The position numbers and the translations under genes were made by a program. From Raphanus sativus (taxonomy: Eukaryota; Streptophyta; Magnoliopsida; Brassicales; Brassicaceae), in NCBI RefSeq assembly GCF_000801105.2, contig NW_026615396.1:1-64000 (forward strand): a DNA stretch of 64,000 nucleotides, written 5' to 3'. Below, piece after piece: positions 58,915-64,000 of this stretch. The notes below the pieces were generated by a model that saw nothing but the letters and a program-made list of their open reading frames with translations, did no database searches and was not told the origin of the DNA. Position 1 is the stretch's first letter; every line of letters starts with the position of its first letter.

Positions 58915-59235
58915 ATTTTTTCACAAAAACTACGAACCGAAAAATGTGTGTTTCTCGCCAAAACAAAAAAAAATACGTTTTTCCGTCACAACCGCAAAAA
59001 CGTGTTTTCTCGTCAGACCCGCAAAAACGTATTTTCTCGTTAAAATTTCAAAAATGTGTTTTTCAGCAAAACGCATTTTCTCGCCAAAACCGCAAACACA
59101 TATTTTCCGCCAAAACAAAAAAAAACGCATTTTTCTACCAAAATCGCAAGATGTGTTTTCCTTCCAAAACCGCAAAAACATGTTTTCTCGTCAGACCGTA
59201 AAAACGAATTTTCCCATTAAAATTGCAAAAATGTG
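58915..59235 (-). repeat. Minisatellite block, right arm (inner)
   Basis: Units such as TCTCGCCAAAACCGCAAA with ACGTATTTTCTCGTC are the complement of 34938-35290. ORFs reading KTCFLVRPAKT-like repeats are artefacts. Confidence 0.85.
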
Positions 59236-59951
59236 TTTGGGCAAAAAACTAAAACCAAACCGAACCAACCCAACCGAAGTTAAACCGACCCAAACCAAAT
59301 CGTGCTATTTATATAACCCAACTGGTTCATTTTATACTCAACCCGAATGGCTTAGTTTGGTTTGGATTTAAACCGAACCAAACCGATAATCCAATATAGT
59401 TTTATCTATATATATATATATATATTGTAAATTTTAGTTAAAGTTTTGTTTTCCATTTTTTAACTTCTATATATTTAAAAGAAATCCAAATATGGTTCAA
59501 ATAATACTATTATATATATATATATCCTCTAATCTTAATATCTAAAGATTGTATTCAAAATAAAACCTAAAAACTATAAGCATCTAAATCGTAGCAGTTT
59601 CGTTCTTCTTCAATATCCATTATCTGTAACAAAGTTATTATTTAATATTTTTAGTTTTTGGATACACTATCTTTTGACTTTTAGTAATAGATTTTTCGTT
59701 AACAAAGTTTATATTCTCACTCTAATTTTATTGTTCGTATATCCAAACTACACCGAACCAAACTAAAACCATAATAAAGTAAACCGAACTAAATCAAAAC
59801 CAAACGAAACTAAATCTAAACCAAACCAAACTAAATCGAACAAACTAAACTCAAACCAAAGCTACTTTGATTTTAATTGGGTTGAATTTTATAAAACCCA
59901 AATTAACCAGACCAAACCGAACCCGAAAATAAACTGATATGCCCACTCCTA
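59236..59951. mobile_element. Degraded hAT element, right-arm counterpart of 33626-34929
   Basis: The right end is TGCCCACTCCTA; the left end is eroded to TGGGCAAAAAAC. The interior has AACCGAACCAAAC repeats and lacks the nested 598-bp insertion seen in the left arm. Confidence 0.8.
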
Positions 59952-60945
59952 AAAACGCGGTTTCCCGCCAAAATCGCTAAACCATGCTTTCTCGTCAGAC
60001 CCGCAATTCCCTGCCAAAACACATTTTTTCGCCAAAACCATTAAACCGTATTTTTCCCGCCAAAACCGCAAAAATGCATTTTCTGCCGAAATTGCAAAAA
60101 TGCAGTTTTCCGCCATAACCAAAAGCGTGTTTTCCCGCCAAAGCGGCTAAATATATTTTTCCGCCAAAACCGAAAAATATGGTTTCCTCCGAAACCAAAA
60201 AATGTGTTTTTCCGCCAAAATCGCAAAAACGTGTTTTCTCGCCAGACCCGCAAAAATGGATTTTCCCATCAAAATCGCAAAAATGCATTTCCCGCCAAAA
60301 CACATTTTCACGCTAAAACCGCCAAACCTTCCCACCAAAACCGCGAAAAAACGTTTTCTATCAAAAATGTATTTCCACCAAAATCAAAAAACACACTTTC
60401 CCGCCAAAAAGTATTTATCCTCAAAACCGCAAAAAAAACACATTTTCCGTCAAAAACGCCAAGAACGCATTTTCCCCCCCCAAAAAACGTAAATTCCACC
60501 AAAATCGAAAAATGCACCCCCCCCCCCCCCAAAACGTATTTTCTCGTCAAAGCCGCAAAAAAGGCATTTTTCATCAAATGCAAAGATGCATTTTCCCGCC
60601 AAAAATGCAAAAACACATTTCCGTCAAAAATTAAAAACATGTCTTTCCGCCAAAATTGAAAAACACATTTTCCCTCCAAAACCGGAAAATCTCCTTCCCG
60701 AAAAAACCAATAAAAAATCTTGTTTTCTCACAACAATTGAAAACCTCATTTTTACGCCAAAATCTAAAATCTTGTTTCCCGCAAAAACCAAAAATCTTAT
60801 TCTTCCCACCAAAACGTGGCAACTTTTTTTCCCGCCAAAACCGAAAAATCTAATTTCCTGTCAAAATCGGAAATCTTGTTTTCCTTCAAAAAATGGAAAA
60901 TTCATTTTTCGTACTAAAATTAAATTTGTTTTCTGCTAAAACCAA
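59952..60945 (-). repeat. Minisatellite block, right arm (outer)
   Basis: Degenerate units with TTTTCCCGCCAAAACCGC; TTTCCCGCCAAA-like cores occur near 59963, 60055, 60131, 60289, 60400, 60594 and 60829. Contains a C15-type homopolymer near 60516-60530. Confidence 0.87.
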
Positions 60946-62256
60946 AAAAAAATCATTTTCTGTCAAACTGAAAAAATCTTTTAGATATATTTTATGGAAT
61001 ATTATAATCAGTTTATTATTAATACACTTTTGTTTGAAATTTAAAAGTTTTTGTTAAGTATATGTTTATCAAACTTTTTGTTTATTAGAAGTTATTATTA
61101 TAGTAAATTTTAATACAATCGAAATAAAATTTTATAAATTTATAATGAAATAATAATTAGTTAATGTCAAAATGCTAATTTCAAAATAATTTAGTGTAAA
61201 CATATTTTAGGTTAAATAATAAAAATTAATATATTTAAAATTAACATCAAACATATAATTAAATCAAAAATAAGAGTATATTTTTAATTTGCTTATTAAA
61301 CTACTTTGGATGGAAATAAAAATAAAGAAACAAACACAAAATACGTGAGATAGTTCATCTAAATGGCTAATTAGATGGAAAAACGAATAACTTCTAAAAT
61401 CTTGATGGATCATCTAGATAGATAGTGTAGATGGAAACGACAAATGGAGAAAGGAACAGCCTTTGATTACGCTTTTCTTCTTTCTGGAAAAATGAGGTTC
61501 TGCCAAGTGAAGGATAAGTTTAAGGGCCTCTTTCTCTCTCTTTTTAGAGAGAGAAAAATCTCTCTGCACCTCTTACCCATAAAAAATCTTCAGAGGGGAG
61601 AGATCAAGAGGCTTTTTGTTTGTAATATATTCGATCTTAGATCAGATCTTCTTATTCGGTTTAGCGGATTTATCTTCCCTAGGATTTTGGAGTGTTCAAT
61701 CTCAATTTCAAAGTGGATCTTCATGTTCTATCTTCTTTGATTTGGGGTGATTAATAATCTATCTATCTAGTTTCACCTTTCCTCTGTTCTTAGTTTTTAA
61801 ATCCCGTTTGATAATGAAAAGGATTGTTTTTTCTCTGGTTATGCTCGGGTCGGAATTTGAAAGAAAATCATCTTTTGTCTTGATAAAAACTGTCGGTTGG
61901 CCTTTGGACAGAGTATCTAATCAGATCTGGTCCTTGAGTTATGATTAGCTAGGGACTTGGAGGACTCAGTAAGTGTTGAAACTTTTCTATAGAAAGTTTT
62001 CAACGAAGTCTCTTTCCAGAATTGTTCTCAGAAGCTTGTCACTGTTTTACACATCTGGAGAAAAAAATGAAATTTCTTATATATCTACGGTTATTTGGAA
62101 GGGAAGGTTATACAAGTGGAAAGCCGGTGAATCATTGCCATGTCTTGGAATTTTGTTCTCTGCTTCTAGTCGCAGAAGAAAGAGCAGTGTATTTTCCGCA
62201 ACCCCAAAAGGTGGCTCTCTTCTAACTGATCATTAGTGTGAACGTGGAAAGGCATG
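60946..62256. other. AT-rich spacer then unrecognised GC-richer block
   Basis: 60946-61440 is AT-rich. 61440-62256 has a CT-rich leader-like stretch (TTTCTCTCTCTTTTTAGAGA near 61518) and an ORF at 61444-61740 that matches nothing I know. It may belong to a retroelement or to an unannotated transcript start. Confidence 0.4.
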
Positions 62257-63403
62257 TGATACACTAAAAATGAATCCTTGCTACTGCCAAGTTAACAGTT
62301 GCAATTGTAGTACTTGAATTCAAATCCAGAGGACCAGTCTACACTCTAGTTCTATAAGTTTCAGAATCAAGCTAAGAAGAAGATATGATTTGGTTGAAAT
62401 AGGCGATAGTAAACAAGCAAAATAAACACGAGATTGATTCAATTAAACAAGAGCTAGCCTAGGGTATTTCATTGGGTGTTGAATTGGAGCCAAACAATTA
62501 TTCAAGCGCGATGAAGTGCTTTCTAGAACTCGGATCACTCAGCTGGAACACTCCACTGTCGTGGTAGTGATCGCTTTGCAGATCGATCTCACCACCTAAC
62601 TGTCGTTGGGATGAGAATCGATTGCAAGCTTTAGAGAACAGGTCCGATCAGTTCACTTACCACCCTAATATCTACTTTCGCTGATTAGGGATACTAAGCT
62701 CATTCAATACATGTCAATTATCATCCTAAGCGGTTAACTAAGTGATGAACTAGTGATCTAACATCAAGTGATCAGTTTAATGAAAGCAGTAAGAACAGTA
62801 TGAATGAAGAACAGTTATGGATCGCTTATCTATGTTTAGCTCATGTCTCAACACCCTAAAAACCTAGGCGAGCAAGGTCACTACTCGATCATGATGCACA
62901 TAAACAAAGACATAAATCCTGAATAAAATTGCATAAGAACAGAGTATGAAACAATAGGGTTCAGATGATCTTCTCTATGAGAGGATGGATTCTTCTCCCT
63001 TACAAGTTGCAGATCGCAATACTCAGTGTTCTCTTGTAAAAACTAGCGTAAGAAAAATAGAAAATAGATAGATGGCGTTTTATATGGAGGCGCCAATCAG
63101 AAGAGAAAAAGATTAGGGCAACAAGGCTTTAATTCCTGAAATAGGAGTTTCCATATTCGTCTGGAACAATCTCCGGATCACTCCGTCTGCTTGTTCCGCT
63201 TGAGAGAGAACAGTCTCGGGACTGTTCTCTTGAGTGTTCTCCGCAGGAATGCTCCAAAAGGACATCTTTTCATCAGGCACCTTCTCTTCTTTCTTCTGCT
63301 AACTCCAGACCTGTAAAAGGTCAAAAGGACTAGACTGACACGAATTAGTGACTTGAAACAAATGAAAACATATATACAATGATGTGAAAAACACCATATA
63401 TCA
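62257..63403 (-). mobile_element. Probable LTR of a Ty3/gypsy element (Tat-like), 1147 bp
   Basis: On the minus strand it begins TGATATATGGTG and ends AGTGTATCA, so it has TG...CA ends within short inverted repeats (TGATAT/TGATAC). Just upstream on that strand (63404-63440) is the signature GAGGACAAACAAGGATCTAA then GTCTGGGGGAAT, a polypurine tract as found before the 3' LTR of plant Tat/Ogre-type elements. The interior carries a TATATG-rich stretch and no long ORF. Confidence 0.62.
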
Positions 63404-64000
63404 ATTCCCCCAGACTTAGATCCTTGTTTGTCCTCGAACAAGGCAAGTATCAAGAACAGGGAAAAGGTTTGAAAGCGTGGGAACTCGCTTATTCTCAGCA
63501 ACCATACTCTTACCACAAATCTCTGAACCATACAAGCTGTAGATTAGGACCACACACACTTACTGAGAACCCCCTGATCACTGTTCGAAGATCGGCTCCT
63601 TACTCTACATCTCAAACCTGAAAAGGCAACACTTTCGAGACAAAACTCCTTATGTTCAATTAAGATCAGCGTGAGCTTCTTGTCACAGGCTCTACTCAGA
63701 GAGAACGGGCTAGGTATAGAACAGGCTAACTTTTATGGTGGAGTTCAAGAGTGTTTAGGGTTTACCAAGAGCGGGTGCAGGATATCGCACAAAATGGTCT
63801 TGAGAGGACGGCTCCATTGAGGTCCACAGTCCTTACTCATCTCTGCTAATCGGACTGCTCTCCGATAGATCGATCATAAGGCTGCTCTGCGCGATTCAAC
63901 TTCCCCTTCAGAACACTTCACTGAAACCACCATTACTTTCCCAACTTCCCCAATGGCATGCATCATAGATTCTTCCCCTTCTCGTCACCAGTAAATCAAA
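63404..64000 (-). mobile_element. 3' internal region of the same LTR element, runs off the edge
   Basis: Polypurine tract at 63404-63418 followed, away from the LTR, by non-coding internal sequence typical of the pol-to-LTR spacer. The other LTR and the coding domains would lie beyond 64000. No gag or pol motif is visible here. Confidence 0.5.

Larger units (their letters stand above)
55913..60945 (-). repeat. Right arm of large inverted duplication
   Basis: Reverse complement of 32829-38877. It starts ATAATTTTGATTGTATTTTT (55913) and ends near TGCTAAAACCA (60945). It lacks the two left-arm insertions and so preserves their empty sites, but it has about 35 bp near 59592-59628 that the left arm lacks. 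A tandem 47-bp duplication (about 56847-56940) is particular to this arm. Confidence 0.85.

Overview
This is a plant nuclear segment. Spliced genes with GT-AG introns, an AT-rich background, many MITE/hAT/SINE insertions and two 100-N scaffold gaps (47260-47359 and 53357-53456) all show this. Exon sequences read as a Brassicaceae genome, most likely Brassica or a close relative. From memory of the Arabidopsis map, the recognisable genes run in the order of chromosome 2 locus numbers At2g30910 down to At2g30740. These are ARPC1, a cytochrome b561 protein, a PH-domain protein, GSTF10, GSTF9, a JASON-like protein, a CYP71A12/A13-type P450, the IRONMAN peptide IMA3/FEP1 and a PTI1-like kinase. Several of these are decayed, as expected of a fractionated post-polyploid segment.

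Left third (1-22 kb), all genes on the minus strand except one relic. It holds an ARPC1 pseudogene running off the left edge (129-1407); a complete seven-exon alpha carbonic anhydrase (3628-6456); a four-exon cytochrome b561 gene with a probable GC-AG intron (10299-12418); a plus-strand PH-domain pseudogene (about 14140-15565); GSTF10 (15870-17065); and GSTF9 (21270-22106). Between the two GST genes lies a 1.8 kb element (17225-19016) with Harbinger-type ends. It encloses a broken chloroplast-type adenylate kinase gene copy and a nested 287-bp hairpin MITE.

Middle (22-39 kb). It holds a SINE, a 3.8 kb CACTA element (24640-28408), a JASON-like gene with one frameshift (28913-31168), two hAT elements sharing one target site (31408-32646), and the left arm of a large inverted duplication (about 32829-38877). 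The arm carries minisatellite blocks rich in E2F-like sites.

Right half (39-64 kb). An intact CYP71A gene (39338-42440, plus strand) is followed by a directly duplicated 1.45 kb unit. Each unit copy encodes an identical 47-residue IRONMAN-type iron-deficiency peptide (44329-44472 and 47440-47583, minus strand) and a second conserved small ORF; a 1.3 kb retroposon separates the copies. Then come a six-exon PTI1-like kinase (51437-52976, minus), an unrecognised small gene (about 54345-55336, minus), the right arm of the inverted duplication (55913-60945), and a probable Ty3/gypsy LTR element entering from the right edge (62257-64000).

The genes do not form one pathway. They are a collinear plant block in which stress-related functions are frequent (two phi GSTs, a CYP71A12/13-type aldoxime-metabolising P450, a PTI1-like kinase, iron-status peptides). 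The 17 kb core with the P450, IRONMAN peptides and kinase is bracketed by the inverted arms.
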